Counted from the first letter of the stretch, positions 1 to 10,619 are shown. The stretch is 64,000 bases of DNA from Phaeobacter sp. J2-8 (GCF_022867865.1 NZ_JALIEC010000014.1:1-64000), one strand, 5' to 3'. Translations and numbers: made by a program. Notes: a model not told the origin generated them from the letters alone.

Positions 1-323
1 CCCTTGGAGCCGCCAAACGGCGCTTCGACCAGAGAGCATTTATAGGTCATCAAAGCGGCAAGCGCCTCGACCTCGTCCTGATTGACCGCGTTGGAATAGC
101 GAATACCGCCTTTGACCGGTTCCATATGTTCGGAATGCACGGACCGATAGCCGGTAAAGGTCTGGATACGCCCCCGCAGGCGCACGCCAAAACGCACGGT
201 ATAAGTGGCGTTGCAGACCCGGATTTTCTCTTCCAGCCCCGGTGGAAGGTCCATCAGCGCCACGGCGCGATTGAACATCAGATCCACGCTTTCGCGAAAT
301 GTCGGCTCATTGGCAGGCTGCAT
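1..323 (-). CDS. Glu/Leu/Phe/Val dehydrogenase, N-terminal part (cut by window edge)
   Basis: The reverse strand reads 107 codons from an ATG at 323, preceded by a good GGAGG ribosome site. The fragment contains the GYRSVHSEHMEPVKGGIRYS region and ends at APFGGSKG, the hallmark start of amino-acid dehydrogenases of the glutamate dehydrogenase superfamily (oxidative deamination of glutamate or branched amino acids with NAD(P)). The catalytic lysine of this family lies just beyond the last residues visible. Substrate cannot be told from this part. It is transcribed away from the pilus genes, and a perfect 14-bp palindrome lies 59 bp upstream of its start. Confidence 0.85.
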   Translation of the reverse strand, partial: MQPANEPTFRESVDLMFNRAVALMDLPPGLEEKIRVCNATYTVRFGVRLRGRIQTFTGYRSVHSEHMEPVKGGIRYSNAVNQDEVEALAALMTYKCSLVEAPFGGSK

Positions 324-381
324 AGGGTGTCCTCCGTTAAGTGATGTGTGACTCGCCATCTATTTTGTTTTTGAACCAAGC

Positions 382-395
382 CTATGACGTCATAG
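382..395. promoter_or_regulatory. Perfect 14-bp palindrome, candidate operator
   Basis: CTATGACGTCATAG is its own reverse complement and is centred about 65 bp upstream of the dehydrogenase start codon. Its symmetry and position fit a binding site for a dimeric regulator. No known regulator motif is claimed. Confidence 0.45.
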
Positions 396-527
396 TTAAG
401 AGTTGCGAGTGAATTCTTTTCTGATTGCTTCACACGGTGAAAAAACTTTGTGAAACAGAACTTGCCTGCTCGGGTGCGGCGAGCCAGACCCGCCGGACCG
501 GCACCGCCAGACCAGACCCGCCGGGCC

Positions 528-610
528 AGTTTCAGCAGACCAGTGCCAGCAAACCAATATCAGCAGACCAGTATCAACAAATCGGGGTCAGCACATCAGG
601 ATCAGAAACC
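528..610. repeat. 14-bp tandem repeat, six units
   Basis: Six consecutive units of about 14 bp (starting at 528, 542, 556, 570, 584 and 598; the last is 13 bp) share the consensus AGTATCAGCAGACC. Because 14 is not a multiple of 3, the array is unlikely to be coding. It lies in the long leader region upstream of the pilus genes. Confidence 0.75.
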
Positions 611-888
611 GGAATGTGGCACCCCGCCCGGTGGCCGCCACAACAGGGCACAATTTCCGCCAAAAAAGGTTCAATTTGTTTCTATTGCCCGGACAATACC
701 GGAAACCCCCGCCCACTAATGCGCAACAAGAGACAAAAACCCCTTATTTGACAAAGGCTTGCCATATTTCCGCCGCCTTCTTCCCGCACAACAGACTGCA
801 GCGCGAAGTCTGCCCAGCGCCGCAATCTGCACCCGCCCTTTTGGCGACACACTGGTGAAGGCCGGGCAATTGTAATGAGGAATTTCGA

Positions 889-2527
889 ATGCAATTGGAC
901 ACCTGCGGTCCGCTGTCTTCCTGGGGGGAAGGGTCACAGCACGAACAAAAAGCTTTCGTTCCGACGAAACCGGCACCATCACGGTTCTGGCGATGATCAT
1001 CTTTGTCGGCATCATTGCCATCTGTGGCTTCGGCGTCGATCTGATGATGAACGAAATGAAACGCACAAAGCTTCAGGGCACGCTCGACCGGGCGGTTCTG
1101 GCGGCTGCCGACCTGGAACAGGAACTTGATCCGGCTTCGGTGGTGCAAGACTATTTCACCAAATCCGGTGTGGCCGATACATTGACCTCAACCACGGTGG
1201 ATGATGGCGTCAGCTACCGGACCGTGACCGCCACTGCGTCGCAAACTTCGGATTCCCTGTTTCTGGGGATCATTGGCATCGACGAAATGGTTGCCCCCGC
1301 TGCCGGTCAGGCCACAGAGATCATGGCCAATGTGGAAATCTCGCTTGTGTTGGACCGGTCGGGGTCGATGGGATCGAACAACAAGATCCAGAACCTGCGC
1401 GCCGCAGCACGTGAATTTGTCGACGCAGTGATCCAGCCCGCAATTCGCCCAGCCTGACCACCGTGAACCTGGTCAGCTATAACGCCACCGTAAATCTGGG
1501 CTCCATCGTCTCCCAGTATTTCAACCTCTCGGCGGAACATAACTATTCCAGCTGCGCGGTGTTTCCCGACAGTGCCTTCAACACCCTGGGCATTTCCCGC
1601 ACGGCGGAACTGGATCGGTTGAGCCACTTCGACATGAACAGTTCCAATGAAAATTCGACCGCGATTACCAATTCCTGGTGCCCGGATGACGATTACGGAT
1701 CTATGCTGGTGCACAGCAATGATGCGGATGCCCTGAACGCGCATATCGACGCCTTGGGCGCTGGCGGCAACACCGCCATCGACCTGGGGATGAAATGGGG
1801 CACGGCGCTGCTGGACCCCAGTGCCCAGGACCTTGTGACCGACATGATCAGCGATGGTCATATCGACCAGGTTGTCTCTGGACGCCCTGTGGCCTTCACA
1901 GACATGGATACGCTCAAGATCATCGTGCTGATGACCGACGGGGCCAATACCACCGAATACGACCTGAAGCCCGCCTATCAGACCGGCATGTCGCAAATCT
2001 TTATTGATGATCGCGGTGACAACGATGCGTCAAACGATCGGTTTTCCTCGCGGATCATTGACCTGCCGGGCACCGACGCAGACGTCTATTACTGGGACCG
2101 CTACGAAAACTCCTACTACAGCTACAAATATCGCACGACCCCCGATGGCGGCAACTCGGCCCGGCAAATGTCGAACGCAGAGGTATTCGCCCGCTGGGGC
2201 ACCCGTGCGCGCGCCTATAAATTCTTCCGCACGCCCTATCAGAACGGCCAGATCCCTTATGGCGACTATCGTGACGAATATTACGCCTATGAAAGCATTG
2301 TCGGCGCGGACCATGCCGACGCTCGCCTGGAGACCATCTGCCAAGGTGCCAGAGATGCAGGGATTGTGGTCTTTGCCATCGGATTTGAAGCGCCACAGCG
2401 TGGGTTGGACGCCATGCAGGACTGTGCCTCCTCTCCTTCGCATTACTTTGACGTGCAGGGCGTGGAAATCTCGGATGCCTTTGCATCCATTGCCCGCACC
2501 ATCTCTCAATTGAGGTTGACCCAATGA
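889..2527 (+). CDS. TadG-like pilus assembly protein with von Willebrand A domain (two frameshifts)
   Basis: The product is a membrane-anchored TadG-type protein: an N-terminal basic stretch with a RSDETGTITVLA signature and one transmembrane helix (about 969-1040), then an extracytoplasmic VWA domain whose DRSGS metal-site motif begins at 1353. The ATG at 889 has a GAGGA site 7 nt upstream but is in another frame from the helix, so one shift lies between 889 and about 960. A second shift lies near 1440: reading on with one extra base gives NSPSLTTVNLVSYNATV without a gap. TadG-like proteins help anchor or assemble Flp/Tad pili in the envelope. The stop overlaps the next gene by 4 nt. Both breaks may be sequencing errors. 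Confidence 0.75.
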
Positions 2528-3063
2528 CCCATCGGATAAACCAATATCTGCGCCGTTTCCGCCGGGACGAGGCCGGTTCGGTCGAAACAGTGGCCTTTGC
2601 CATCTGGTTGCCGCTGATCATTTTCACCCTGCTGGCCGCATTGGAGGTCGGGGCCTACACCGCACGGGCCACCATGCTTGAACGTGCATTGGATCAGGTG
2701 GTGCGCACCATTCGTCTCAGCACCGGCAGCGCCCCGCAGCATTCCCAGATCAAGGATATGATCTGTGACCGTGCGGTGATCCTGCCAAACTGTGAAGAAA
2801 ACCTGCGTCTGGAAATGGTGCAACGTGATCTGCGCAATTGGGCCGCCCTTCCCGCCACTGCGGATTGCACCGACAACTCGCTAGAGGTCGCCCCGGTCCG
2901 CGCCTTTGAAAACGGTCTGGAAAACCAGCTGATGGTGATGCGGGCCTGCGCCAAGATCTCGCCCATCTTTCCGCTGACCTGGTGGGCAGAGGCCGTGCAC
3001 AAGGATCAAGCAGGTGACTATGCGCTGCTTGCCGCCACCTCCTTTGTTCAAGAACCGAGGTAA
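2524..3063 (+). CDS. TadE-like pilus assembly protein
   Basis: The 179-aa product has the TadE layout: a short basic N-terminus, the signature RRDEAGSVETVAFAIWLPL with a single transmembrane helix at about residues 20-45, and a soluble extracytoplasmic remainder containing cysteines (CDR, NCEEN, DCTD, RACAK) that could form disulfides. The conserved glutamate after the small-residue run is as in TadE/TadF pseudopilins, which are cleaved by TadV-type peptidases. Translation is coupled to the TadG-like gene by an ATGA overlap, and the next gene starts 5 nt after its stop. No prepilin peptidase or Tad ATPase is present in the window. Confidence 0.75.
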   Translation: MTHRINQYLRRFRRDEAGSVETVAFAIWLPLIIFTLLAALEVGAYTARATMLERALDQVVRTIRLSTGSAPQHSQIKDMICDRAVILPNCEENLRLEMVQRDLRNWAALPATADCTDNSLEVAPVRAFENGLENQLMVMRACAKISPIFPLTWWAEAVHKDQAGDYALLAATSFVQEPR

Positions 3064-3068
3064 CAGGT

Positions 3069-3638
3069 ATGATCGTTAAAATTCTTAACAAACTCTCGCT
3101 TCATTTGCGCAAATTTGGCACGGATGCGCGCGGCGGCGTCAATGTCGAGGCCATGATCTTCCTGCCGTTCCTGCTGGCGACCATCGTGGCCACAATGGCC
3201 TTCTACGATGCATTCCGCAAAGACAGCCTGGGCGACAAGGCGACCTTTACTATCAGCGACATGCTTTCGCGGGAAACCAACTATATCACCCCGGTTTATG
3301 TCGACAGCGCCAAGTCGCTGTTCACCTTTCTGACCGGGTCAAGTGACGCCGAAAGCACGCTGCGGGTTTCCGTGGTGTCCTACAATGGCCGCGACGATCG
3401 CTATGAAATCGAATGGAGCCAGGTGCGCGGCGCGCATGCCCAACCGTTGACCGACAGCGATCTGATCAACGCGCAAGCGATGCTGCCCGTGATGGTGAAC
3501 GCCGAGCAGCTGATCGTTGTGGACAGCTTTCTGAACTACGAATGGCCGATTGACCTGGGGTTTGAAGACCATGTGATGAATTCACGTGTCTTCACACGCC
3601 CACGTTTTGCGCCTCAACTTGTCTGGTTGGGGAACTAA
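3069..3638 (+). CDS. TadE/TadF-like pilus assembly protein
   Basis: This 189-aa protein repeats the pseudopilin plan: basic N-terminus, TDARGGVNVEAMIFLPFLLAT with the conserved Glu, one transmembrane helix at about residues 25-45, and a soluble domain that is probably exported. It is the last gene of the three-gene operon and is followed by a strong hairpin. Which of TadE or TadF it corresponds to cannot be decided from sequence alone. Confidence 0.7.
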   Translation: MIVKILNKLSLHLRKFGTDARGGVNVEAMIFLPFLLATIVATMAFYDAFRKDSLGDKATFTISDMLSRETNYITPVYVDSAKSLFTFLTGSSDAESTLRVSVVSYNGRDDRYEIEWSQVRGAHAQPLTDSDLINAQAMLPVMVNAEQLIVVDSFLNYEWPIDLGFEDHVMNSRVFTRPRFAPQLVWLGN

Positions 3639-3679
3639 CCCCCAATCTGCTCTCTTTCCAGACAGGAAGTGGCCAGCGG

Positions 3680-3705
3680 CAGGCCGGGCAGAAATGCCCG
3701 GCCTG
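3680..3705. terminator. Strong hairpin between convergent genes
   Basis: Perfect 11-bp stem (CAGGCCGGGCA / TGCCCGGCCTG) closed by a GAAA tetraloop, lying between the ends of the pilus operon and the convergent membrane-protein gene. There is no long U-tract on either side, so it may act as a weak bidirectional terminator or an mRNA end stabiliser. Confidence 0.6.
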
Positions 3706-3714
3706 TTAAAGTGA

Positions 3715-4197
3715 TTACAACCGCCCTGCGCGTTCGGACAGTTTCATGTTCATCATGTCGGCCATGAATTTCGAATGCGATGCCGCCGTCACGCCGCCGA
3801 TTCCGATACGCCGCCCCATGATCCAATAGAGCCCCGGACGCCAGCGCCGCGCCTGTGGCGTCTTGGTGCGGATCATGAAACCGTTGGACGGTTTGAATGC
3901 CAGCATGCCGCGTTCGACCGCTTCGATATTGTCATATTCGGCAATCAACAGACCGTCGGAATCATACAGCCCCGTGTCGGTCAAACTCAACACCAGCGAT
4001 GTGGCGCGCTGCATCCGCATGGCGGCAAACATCGCGCCCGCAGCCAAGGCAATCAACAAAACCTGCCACAGCAGATTGGAAAAGGAATTGGCAAGCGCGA
4101 GGTAAAGCAACAGCGCCCCAAGCGCGAACATCATCACCACGCCAATCACCCGACGCACTGCGGACGCCCGCAGTTCCGCAACAACCTCTGACATCAT
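3715..4197 (-). CDS. Conserved two-helix membrane protein of unknown function
   Basis: The 160-aa product has two hydrophobic helices (about residues 17-37 and 42-62) followed by a cytoplasmic or periplasmic beta-rich domain that ends in ASHSKFMADMMNMKLSERAG. This layout resembles small PH-domain-like membrane proteins, but no family motif is certain. Two ATGs occur at 4197 and 4194; a GGGAGAGA site precedes them and fits the second slightly better. It stands alone, convergent with the pilus operon and divergent from the pirin gene. Confidence 0.6.
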   Translation of the reverse strand: MMSEVVAELRASAVRRVIGVVMMFALGALLLYLALANSFSNLLWQVLLIALAAGAMFAAMRMQRATSLVLSLTDTGLYDSDGLLIAEYDNIEAVERGMLAFKPSNGFMIRTKTPQARRWRPGLYWIMGRRIGIGGVTAASHSKFMADMMNMKLSERAGRL

Positions 4198-4373
4198 TCT
4201 CTCCCGACCGCTCTTTCGCTTCGCCCTATAGCCCGGATATCTTCCAGACGCGAGGGGGGCCGATAACAGGCTAACCTGTGAACTGACGCACAGTGACAGT
4301 TCAGCGGAAGGATTTGCCGAAATGAATGCGCAGGTCTATCTTTATGCCAACCGCATGAGCAAAGGAGACAGAC

Positions 4374-5285
4374 ATGTCCCTCAGACCCACTCTGGAGACC
4401 CGCAAAGCCATTCCCACAACCGAAGGGGCAGGCGTGAAGCTGCACCGCGCTTTCGGATTTCAGGATCCATCCGAGCTGGATCCGTTCCTGTTGTTTGATG
4501 ATTTTCGCGGCGATCGGCCAGAAGATTACACCGCCGGATTTCCCTGGCACCCCCATCGCGGGATTGAAACCATCACCTATGTGCTGAATGGCACGGTGGA
4601 CCATGGCGACAGTCTTGGCAATTCCGGCACGCTTGGCGCCGGGTCGGTGCAATGGATGACCGCCGGGTCGGGCATCCTGCATCAGGAAATGCCAAAAGGG
4701 AACGCCAAAGGCCAGATGCATGGCTTTCAGCTTTGGGCCAACCTGCCCTCTTCGCTGAAGATGACCGCGCCGCGCTATCAGGACATCCAAGGCTCCGACA
4801 TCCCCGAAGTGGTGGATGACGATGGCACACGCGTCAAGGTGATCACCGGTGCCTTCTGGGGCCAGCGTGGCCCGGTGGATGGCATTGCCGCCGATCCTCA
4901 GTACCTTGACATAACGGTGCAGGCCGGGGTGAAAAAAACGTTCAGGATCGACACCTATCGCCGGGCATTTGCCTATGTGTTTGACGGGGCTGGCGCGTTT
5001 GCCGATGCCTCTGGTCCCACGGGCGTATTGCTGGAAAAGGAAGTCGCAGGTCAGGAAGTGAACATTCGCGACCTGTCCGGCAACCGCACGCTGATCCGGT
5101 TTGGCACCGGGGATAAGGTCACGGTGCAGGCCGGCCCCGAAGGCATCCGGTTTCTGCTGATTTCAGGCGCGCCGATCCAGGAACCTGTGGCCTGGCACGG
5201 GCCCATCGTCATGAACACGCGCGAAGAGCTGATGCAGGCGTTTGCAGAATTGCGCAACGACACCTTTATCAAACCGGCCCATTAA
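4374..5285 (+). CDS. Pirin family protein
   Basis: The 303-aa product is a bicupin of the pirin family. The N-terminal cupin has the metal-binding set: HPHRG around residues 59-62, the GSVQWMTAGSGILHQE block around residues 88-103 and its terminal HQE. Known pirins bind Fe and either act as quercetin dioxygenases or as redox-sensitive regulators; which applies here is open. The ATG at 4374 follows an AAAGGAG site. It appears monocistronic, with a 10-bp-stem hairpin directly downstream. Confidence 0.85.
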   Translation: MSLRPTLETRKAIPTTEGAGVKLHRAFGFQDPSELDPFLLFDDFRGDRPEDYTAGFPWHPHRGIETITYVLNGTVDHGDSLGNSGTLGAGSVQWMTAGSGILHQEMPKGNAKGQMHGFQLWANLPSSLKMTAPRYQDIQGSDIPEVVDDDGTRVKVITGAFWGQRGPVDGIAADPQYLDITVQAGVKKTFRIDTYRRAFAYVFDGAGAFADASGPTGVLLEKEVAGQEVNIRDLSGNRTLIRFGTGDKVTVQAGPEGIRFLLISGAPIQEPVAWHGPIVMNTREELMQAFAELRNDTFIKPAH

Positions 5286-5289
5286 ACGT

Positions 5290-5322
5290 TTGCGGGGCGC
5301 CTTTGTATCGGACGCCCCGCAA
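5290..5322 (+). terminator. Hairpin after the pirin gene
   Basis: A 10-bp perfect stem (TTGCGGGGCG at 5290-5299 and CGCCCCGCAA at 5313-5322) with a 13-nt loop starts 5 nt after the pirin stop codon. The downstream sequence is only mildly T-rich. Confidence 0.5.
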
Positions 5323-5416
5323 CACTTTCTGTCTCTGCCAGAAGTCACAGGCAGAAGTCATGGGCAGAGGTGACGGGCCGCGCACAATGCTCCGCCCCTT
5401 CCCCTGTCGAAACGCC

Positions 5417-6814
5417 TTAGCGCGTCCAACTGCCATGATGCGCACCGTCGGAATCAAACCGCGCAAAACCATGATGGCCAAAGAAATCGCGCTGGGCCTG
5501 AATCATCGCCGCAGAGCCGCGCGCCTGACGCATAGCATCATACCAGGTCAAGGCCGCTGACATCACCGGCAACGGGTATCCCGCCGCAACGGCGGCCCCG
5601 ACCACCCGCCGCAGCGCCGGAAGTGTCTCTGCCAGACGGTCGCGCATCGCCGGGGCCAACATCAATGTTTGCTCCGGCACCGCATCCGCATAGGCCTCGG
5701 AAATCACATCCAGAAGCGCCGACCGAATGATACAGCCCGCCCGCCAGATCCGGGCAATTTGCCCCATGTCCAGATCCCAGCCATATTCATCCGACCCGGC
5801 CTGCATGACATCAAACCCCTGGGAATGGCCCAGAATACGGGTGGCAAGCAGCGCCTTTTCAAGATCGTCATCCGACAGCGGGGCAAGTGCGCCCGGCCCG
5901 TCGAACAGCTCCGCAGCCGCCGCGCGACGGCTCCGCTGCGCGGACCAGATACGCGCGCCCACCGCCGCTTCGATGGTGTTGGCCGATTGCCCAAGCTTCA
6001 GCGCCTCGATCACCGTCCAACGGCCGGTGCCTTTTTGGCCGGCGCTGTCGACAATCACATCCACCATCGGTTGCCCGGTCTGGTCATCGGTCGAGGCCAG
6101 CGTCTTGGCGGTGATTTCGGTCAGAAAGCTTTGCAGCGGGCCTTCGTTCCAAGTGGCAAAATGTGCGGCAATGGCCGCAGGCTCCTGTCCCGCGCCAAAA
6201 CGCAGCAGGCCGTACACCTCTGCAATCGCCTGCATGTCGGCATATTCAATGCCATTGTGGACCATTTTCACGAAATGCCCCGCCCCGTCCGGCCCGAGAT
6301 GCGCAACACAGGGCGCGCCCTCGAATTTGGCTGCAATCGCTTCGGCAACCGGCTGCAACAGCCCCCAGCTATGCACGGTGCCACCGACCATCATCGACGG
6401 GCCGACGCGCGCGCCTTCTTCGCCGCCGGACACGCCCATGCCAACAAAATGCAGATCATGTTCCGCCAGCCGTTGGGACCGCGCCCGCGTCGCGTGGAAA
6501 TCGGCATTGCCTGCGTCAATCACCGTGTCCCCCGCCGACAACAAGGGAATGACATGATCCATCATGTCGTCCATCGGTCCGGTTGACGGTATCATGAACA
6601 AAATGGTGCGCGGGCACGGCAATGCCTCGATCATCGCCTCAAGACTGTCATACCCCGCGATGCGGTCCGCCAATTGCCCGGCCTCGGCCAGAAATTCGGG
6701 CACCGCCGCAGCAGAGCGGTTCGAGACCGCGATCTGAATGCCTTTGTCCGCCATATTCAACGCCAGGGCGCTGCCCATGGTGCCAAGCCCGTAAATGCCG
6801 ATCTGGGACGTCAT
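5417..6814 (-). CDS. gnd: 6-phosphogluconate dehydrogenase, decarboxylating
   Basis: The 465-aa enzyme oxidises and decarboxylates 6-phosphogluconate to ribulose 5-phosphate with reduction of NADP+. The N-terminal Rossmann motif GLGTMGSALALNMADKG is at residues 8-24. The substrate-binding GVSGGEEGARVGPSMMVGG block and the catalytic KMVHNGIEYADMQ motif (around residue 183) are intact. The length matches the long, type I family. The gene is transcribed divergently from the Nudix gene with about 145 bp between them. Confidence 0.95.
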   Translation of the reverse strand: MTSQIGIYGLGTMGSALALNMADKGIQIAVSNRSAAAVPEFLAEAGQLADRIAGYDSLEAMIEALPCPRTILFMIPSTGPMDDMMDHVIPLLSAGDTVIDAGNADFHATRARSQRLAEHDLHFVGMGVSGGEEGARVGPSMMVGGTVHSWGLLQPVAEAIAAKFEGAPCVAHLGPDGAGHFVKMVHNGIEYADMQAIAEVYGLLRFGAGQEPAAIAAHFATWNEGPLQSFLTEITAKTLASTDDQTGQPMVDVIVDSAGQKGTGRWTVIEALKLGQSANTIEAAVGARIWSAQRSRRAAAAELFDGPGALAPLSDDDLEKALLATRILGHSQGFDVMQAGSDEYGWDLDMGQIARIWRAGCIIRSALLDVISEAYADAVPEQTLMLAPAMRDRLAETLPALRRVVGAAVAAGYPLPVMSAALTWYDAMRQARGSAAMIQAQRDFFGHHGFARFDSDGAHHGSWTR

Positions 6815-6960
6815 GTCGGTTTCCTATACTCTGTTGATGTCAGCCAAAATCAATCAAATTTCTCGAAAGCACCACCCATTATCGCAACGGTCTGGATTTC
6901 CAGGGCAGAAACGTATATACCTTGGAGATACAAGAGACGTAATGAACGAGCAAATTGTGT

Positions 6961-7419
6961 ATGACGAGTTTAATTCAGGCCGGAGATCCAAAGAGGTCGC
7001 CTGCTATTCCTGATCGAGAAAACCAACACCAGATCGCAGCGCTATGTTTGCGCGGCTCTGGCAAGAAGCGCCGTGTCTTGTTGATCACCAGCCGCGATAC
7101 CGGACGTTGGGTGCTGCCCAAAGGCTGGCCGATCGACGGGCTGGACGGCCCGGGCACCGCAGCGCAAGAGGCCTGGGAAGAGGCCGGTGTCAAACCGGTC
7201 AAAGTGAAAAAACGGCCCGTCGGCAGTTTTCAGTACCTCAAACGCATGTCAGCAGATCTTGCGGTGATTGTGCAAACTCAGGTCTACAAAATCCGGGTGG
7301 CCAGCCTTGCCGAGACATTTCCCGAAGCCGGGGAACGGATCCGCAAATGGGTCACACCCGACAAAGCCGCCATGATGGTCGAGGAACCCGGCCTGCGCGA
7401 AATTCTGCGCAACCTCTAA
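6961..7419 (+). CDS. Nudix hydrolase
   Basis: The product is about 152 aa and has a Nudix fold: [13 protein letters not shown] leads into the Nudix helix with [11 protein letters not shown]. The usual REUXEE arginine is replaced by glutamine (QEAWEE), as in diphosphoinositol-polyphosphate/diadenosine-polyphosphate-type members of this bacterial group. Such enzymes hydrolyse nucleoside or inositol diphosphates linked to another moiety. The ATG at 6961 is chosen although its ribosome site is weak; a TTG at 6955 is possible. It converges on argF across a hairpin. Confidence 0.8.
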   Translation: MTSLIQAGDPKRSPAIPDRENQHQIAALCLRGSGKKRRVLLITSRDTGRWVLPKGWPIDGLDGPGTAAQEAWEEAGVKPVKVKKRPVGSFQYLKRMSADLAVIVQTQVYKIRVASLAETFPEAGERIRKWVTPDKAAMMVEEPGLREILRNL

Positions 7420-7426
7420 GCCAAAG

Positions 7427-7456
7427 TGCCCGCCGCGATGCGCCCAGCGGCGGGCA
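7427..7456. terminator. Hairpin between convergent Nudix and argF genes
   Basis: A perfect 10-bp stem (TGCCCGCCGC / GCGGCGGGCA) with a 10-nt loop, located in the 57-nt gap between the Nudix stop and the repaired argF stop. It would fold on both strands and could serve both genes; no U-tract is present. Confidence 0.5.
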
Positions 7457-7476
7457 AAGAGCGTTTGTTGCAGGGC

Positions 7477-8402
<926 letters not shown>

Positions 8403-8432
8403 GGTGTTTCGCTTTTGATTAATGTCGGAATT

Positions 8433-8478
8433 GGGGGCCAGCCCCCAAACCCCCGGGATATTTTCAAACAGAAGAAGG
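8433..8478 (+). repeat. Dispersed intergenic repeat, copy A (GGATATTTT...AACAGAAGAAG family)
   Basis: GGGGGCCAGCCCCC forms a hairpin, followed by CCCCCGGGATATTTTCAAACAGAAGAAGG in two adjoining parts. The same layout recurs at 14793-14850 and, inverted, at 31190-31246. It fills the gap between argD and argF almost exactly and abuts the argD stop codon. Confidence 0.8.
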
Positions 8479-9654
8479 TCAGGACGCTTTTAACGCGGTG
8501 GCCGCGCTGTCGAGCCGCGAGATCGCCTGGGCGATGTCGTCTTCGGTGATGTTGAGGGGCGGCAGCAGGCGCACGACATTGTCGGCGGCAGGCACGGTGA
8601 TGACCTCAGACGCATAACCCGCCGCCACGACATCACCCGCAGGCACAACGCATTTCAAACCCAGCATCAGCCCCTGCCCGCGCACCCCGGAAAACACCCC
8701 CGGATGGCTGGCCACCAGCGCCTCGAGCTTTTGCCGCAGCAAACTGGCCTTGCGGTTGACGCCATCGAGGAAATCGGGATCGGTGACATGGTCCATCACA
8801 ACGCCGCCCACGGCACAGGCCAGCGGGTTGCCCCCGTAGGTGGAGCCATGGGTGCCAGCCACCATGCCATTTGCGGCCTGTTCTGTTGCCAGCACAGCGC
8901 CAAGCGGGAAGCCGCCGCCGATGCCCTTGGCCACCATCATGATGTCCGGTGTCACACCGGCCCATTCATGGGCAAACAACCGCCCGCTGCGCCCGATGCC
9001 GCATTGCACTTCGTCAAAAATCAGCAGGACACCATGCGCGTCGCACAGCGCCCGCAGCTCTTTCAGGAAGCTGTCAGAGGCCACGCGAATGCCGCCTTCG
9101 CCCTGGATGGGTTCGATCATGATGGCACAGGTCGTGTCGGTGATTGCCGATTTCACCGCATCCAGGTCGTCCCACGCCAGGTGGACAAACCCGGGCAGGA
9201 CCGGGCCGAAGCCCTTGATCATCTTTTCCGAGCCAGAGGCGGCAATCGCCGCAGAAGACCGGCCATGGAAACAGCCGTCAAAGGTCAGGATATCGACCCG
9301 CTGTGCGGCGCCGTTTTCATAATGGTGCTTGCGCGCCATTTTGACCGCCAGTTCACAGGCCTCTGTGCCGGAATTGGTGAAAAACACCGTATCGGCAAAA
9401 CTGGCATCGACCAGCTTCTGCGCCAGTGCCTCTTGCTGGGGAATTTCATAGAGGTTGGAGACATGCCAAAGCGCATTGGCCTGGTCGGTCAGGGCCGACA
9501 CCAGCGCGGGATGGGCATGGCCCAGTACATTGACCGCAATACCGGAGCCAAGGTCGAGAAATCGGCGGCCGCCTTCTTCGATCAGCCAGCTGCCTTCGCC
9601 TTTGACGAAATGCAATTTTGCCCGATTATAGGTCGGCAGAACGGAAGCGATCAT
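8479..9654 (-). CDS. argD: Acetylornithine aminotransferase
   Basis: The 391-aa PLP enzyme transfers an amino group between N-acetylornithine and 2-oxoglutarate in arginine synthesis, and may also act as succinyldiaminopimelate aminotransferase. Class III aminotransferase landmarks are present: the [18 protein letters not shown] block, [25 protein letters not shown], and the PLP lysine in [14 protein letters not shown]. The start [12 protein letters not shown] at 9654 is chosen over an upstream in-frame ATG at 9696 because it matches the usual N-terminus and has an AGAGGAT site. It is in tandem with argF. Confidence 0.93.
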   Translation of the reverse strand: MIASVLPTYNRAKLHFVKGEGSWLIEEGGRRFLDLGSGIAVNVLGHAHPALVSALTDQANALWHVSNLYEIPQQEALAQKLVDASFADTVFFTNSGTEACELAVKMARKHHYENGAAQRVDILTFDGCFHGRSSAAIAASGSEKMIKGFGPVLPGFVHLAWDDLDAVKSAITDTTCAIMIEPIQGEGGIRVASDSFLKELRALCDAHGVLLIFDEVQCGIGRSGRLFAHEWAGVTPDIMMVAKGIGGGFPLGAVLATEQAANGMVAGTHGSTYGGNPLACAVGGVVMDHVTDPDFLDGVNRKASLLRQKLEALVASHPGVFSGVRGQGLMLGLKCVVPAGDVVAAGYASEVITVPAADNVVRLLPPLNITEDDIAQAISRLDSAATALKAS

Positions 9655-9851
9655 GGAGGTATCCTCTGAAAGAAGCCCGATTGGTGCCAAGGGCACGCGG
9701 TCAAGTCAAGTTGTGATGGGAGATAACAGGCAAGCATATCCGCGCCCAAGGGCGCGAAGCGGAAGAGATCAGATATCTCGTCGGATGTGCTGCATGGCTG
9801 TCATGGCGGGTTTCATAGGGCCAATGCCCCCGCACGGCAAGGGGTTTTCCG

Positions 9852-10619
9852 TCAGGCAAACGGATCTTCGGGGTAGGACACCCCAACCAGGTAGAGCCCC
9901 TGCGGCGGGCACACCGGACCACAGGCGGCGCGATCACGCGCCAGCAATGCGGTGCGCACCTGATCCGGCGACCATGACCCGGACCCGACCCGTTCGAGCG
10001 AGCCGACGAAGCTGCGCACCTGATTGTGCAGAAAAGAGCGCGCCGCGAGATGAAAATGGAATTCGGAACCCGCCGCGGTTTCGACCTTGGCAATATCCAG
10101 ACGATCCAGAGTTTTGACCGGTGATTCTGCCTGACAGATCGACGAGCGGAAGGTGGTGAAATCATGTTTGCCCACCAAATGCGCCGCCCCGGCCTGCATC
10201 GCGGCAAGATCCAGCGAATTTTTGACCTGCCAGACCTGCCCGGCCTCCATCGTGGCGGGCGCACGACGCGACAACAGGCGAAAGAAGTAGCGCCGCTCGC
10301 GGGCTGAAAACCGGGCGTGCCAATCATCCTCCACCCGGGCGCAATCCCGGATCGCCACCGCCACCTTGCGCAGGTGATAGTTCAAGGCTTCGGACAGGCG
10401 AAACGGATCCCAATCGCGTTGCAGATCGCAATGGGCCACCTGGCTGCGGGCATGAACCCCGGCATCGGTGCGCCCGGCGGCGGCTATGGTATGTGCGCCC
10501 GGCTCCAGCTGGGCCAGCGCCGTTTCAATTGCGCCTTGCACCGACGGCAGGTTGGTCTGGCGCTGCCAGCCGACAAAACCGGCACCGTTATATTCGACTT
10601 TCAAGGCATATCTGGGCAT
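9852..10619 (-). CDS. truA: tRNA pseudouridine(38-40) synthase TruA
   Basis: The 255-aa product converts uridines 38-40 of tRNA anticodon arms to pseudouridine. The N-terminal motif [12 protein letters not shown] and the catalytic aspartate in [16 protein letters not shown] (around residue 52) are intact, and the length is normal for the family. It lies on the reverse strand, divergent from the ycjX operon with about 70-110 bp between starts. Confidence 0.94.
   Translation of the reverse strand: MPRYALKVEYNGAGFVGWQRQTNLPSVQGAIETALAQLEPGAHTIAAAGRTDAGVHARSQVAHCDLQRDWDPFRLSEALNYHLRKVAVAIRDCARVEDDWHARFSARERRYFFRLLSRRAPATMEAGQVWQVKNSLDLAAMQAGAAHLVGKHDFTTFRSSICQAESPVKTLDRLDIAKVETAAGSEFHFHLAARSFLHNQVRSFVGSLERVGSGSWSPDQVRTALLARDRAACGPVCPPQGLYLVGVSYPEDPFA

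Larger units (their letters stand above)
324..888. other. Long non-coding region with palindrome and tandem repeat
   Basis: This 565-bp stretch between the dehydrogenase and the pilus genes holds no convincing gene. The open frames across it have no family look and overlap one another. It contains the palindrome at 382-395, a GC-rich segment with two copies of CCAGACCCGCCGG, and the 14-bp tandem repeat at 528-610. Promoters for both divergent units must lie here. Confidence 0.6.
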
